From: JAYEIH01 sp034659995
GTDB taxonomy: Archaea > Methanobacteriota_B > Thermococci > Methanofastidiosales > B48-G16
DNA: 14,608 bases
Direction: 5' to 3'
Assembly (NCBI GenBank): GCA_034659995.1
Contig: JAYEIH010000063.1
Location: 1 to 14,608, forward strand
Below the pieces are notes generated by a model, which was given only the letters and a program-made list of their open reading frames with translations, made no database searches and was not told where the DNA came from. The translations under genes and the position numbers were made by a program. Shown piece by piece: positions 14,501-14,608 of this stretch (its first letter is position 1; every line of letters starts with the position of its first letter).

Positions 14501-14608
14501 GTTCAATTTTTCGTTCAATCTGAGCAGATTCAATTCTATTTCTGATTGATCTCTTTTTCAGTCCAGATTTATTCTATTTTTCTACTGTTTTTCTTTCTTT
14601 TTCCTTTA
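14501..14608 (+). terminator. Pyrimidine-rich terminator region after the ACT-domain gene
   Basis: The plus strand beyond the stop is strongly T-rich, with runs of five T near 14507, 14553, 14577 and 14587, ending in a long TTTTTCTTTCTTTTTCC tract. This is typical of archaeal intrinsic termination spread over several T runs. A short inverted repeat AATCTG-AG-CAGATT lies at 14518-14531. No gene is visible before the window ends. Confidence 0.5.

Noticed and set aside
1..14608. CRISPR arrays, insertion sequences, toxin-antitoxin or phage-defence genes
   Set aside because: No regularly spaced repeat array, transposase, or small toxin/antitoxin pair is visible; most of the window is conserved core genes.

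Overview
The window comes from a euryarchaeal genome and is dominated by the archaeal rpo-str operon on the minus strand. The operon reads, 5' to 3' from high to low coordinates: rpoH, rpoB, rpoA1 (A'), rpoA2 (A''), rpl30e, nusA-like, rps12, rps7, fusA (EF-2). An unsplit B subunit of 1105 residues argues against most methanogens, Archaeoglobus and halophiles, which split B into B' and B''. A 5S rRNA gene with its own promoter, not preceded by 23S rRNA, recalls the scattered rRNA genes of Thermoplasma. My best guess is an uncultured Thermoplasmata-like archaeon; this placement is inference.

Layout: 1-1902 (minus, cut by the window edge) encodes an exported multidomain protein with a signal peptide, a probable LamG-like sandwich, an Ig-like domain, a Vps62-type domain and a C-terminal beta domain. 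1903-2115 is its AT-rich promoter region (TATA box and a 16-bp direct repeat) plus the poly-T terminator of the big operon. 2116-13487 is the operon, with junctions between a 4-base overlap and about 10 bases. 13488-13651 is a hairpin-rich non-coding spacer bounded by a 16-bp duplication of the tRNA-Lys 3' end. 13652-13726 and 13734-13808 are tRNA-Lys(UUU) and tRNA-Asp(GUC). 13852-13963 is 5S rRNA. All the RNA genes lie on the minus strand. 13964-14092 carries back-to-back promoters, and 14093-14500 (plus) encodes a small ACT-domain protein followed by a pyrimidine-rich terminator region.

The genes form one information-processing block: RNA polymerase subunits, a KH-domain NusA-like protein, ribosomal proteins L30e, S12 and S7, and the translocase EF-2. 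At several junctions the Shine-Dalgarno sequence of one gene contains or touches the stop codon of the gene before it, which suggests translational coupling. No clear promoter precedes rpoH, so the operon may depend on transcription from the tRNA/5S side through the structured spacer.

Most of the window is ordinary core-genome sequence. The parts worth a second look are the exported Vps62-domain protein with its odd start and upstream repeats, the structured spacer with the tRNA-end duplication, and two unusual residues in otherwise near-invariant RNA polymerase active-site motifs (A' GADFDGD, A'' TLSTFH). I did not find a convincing undescribed multi-gene system.
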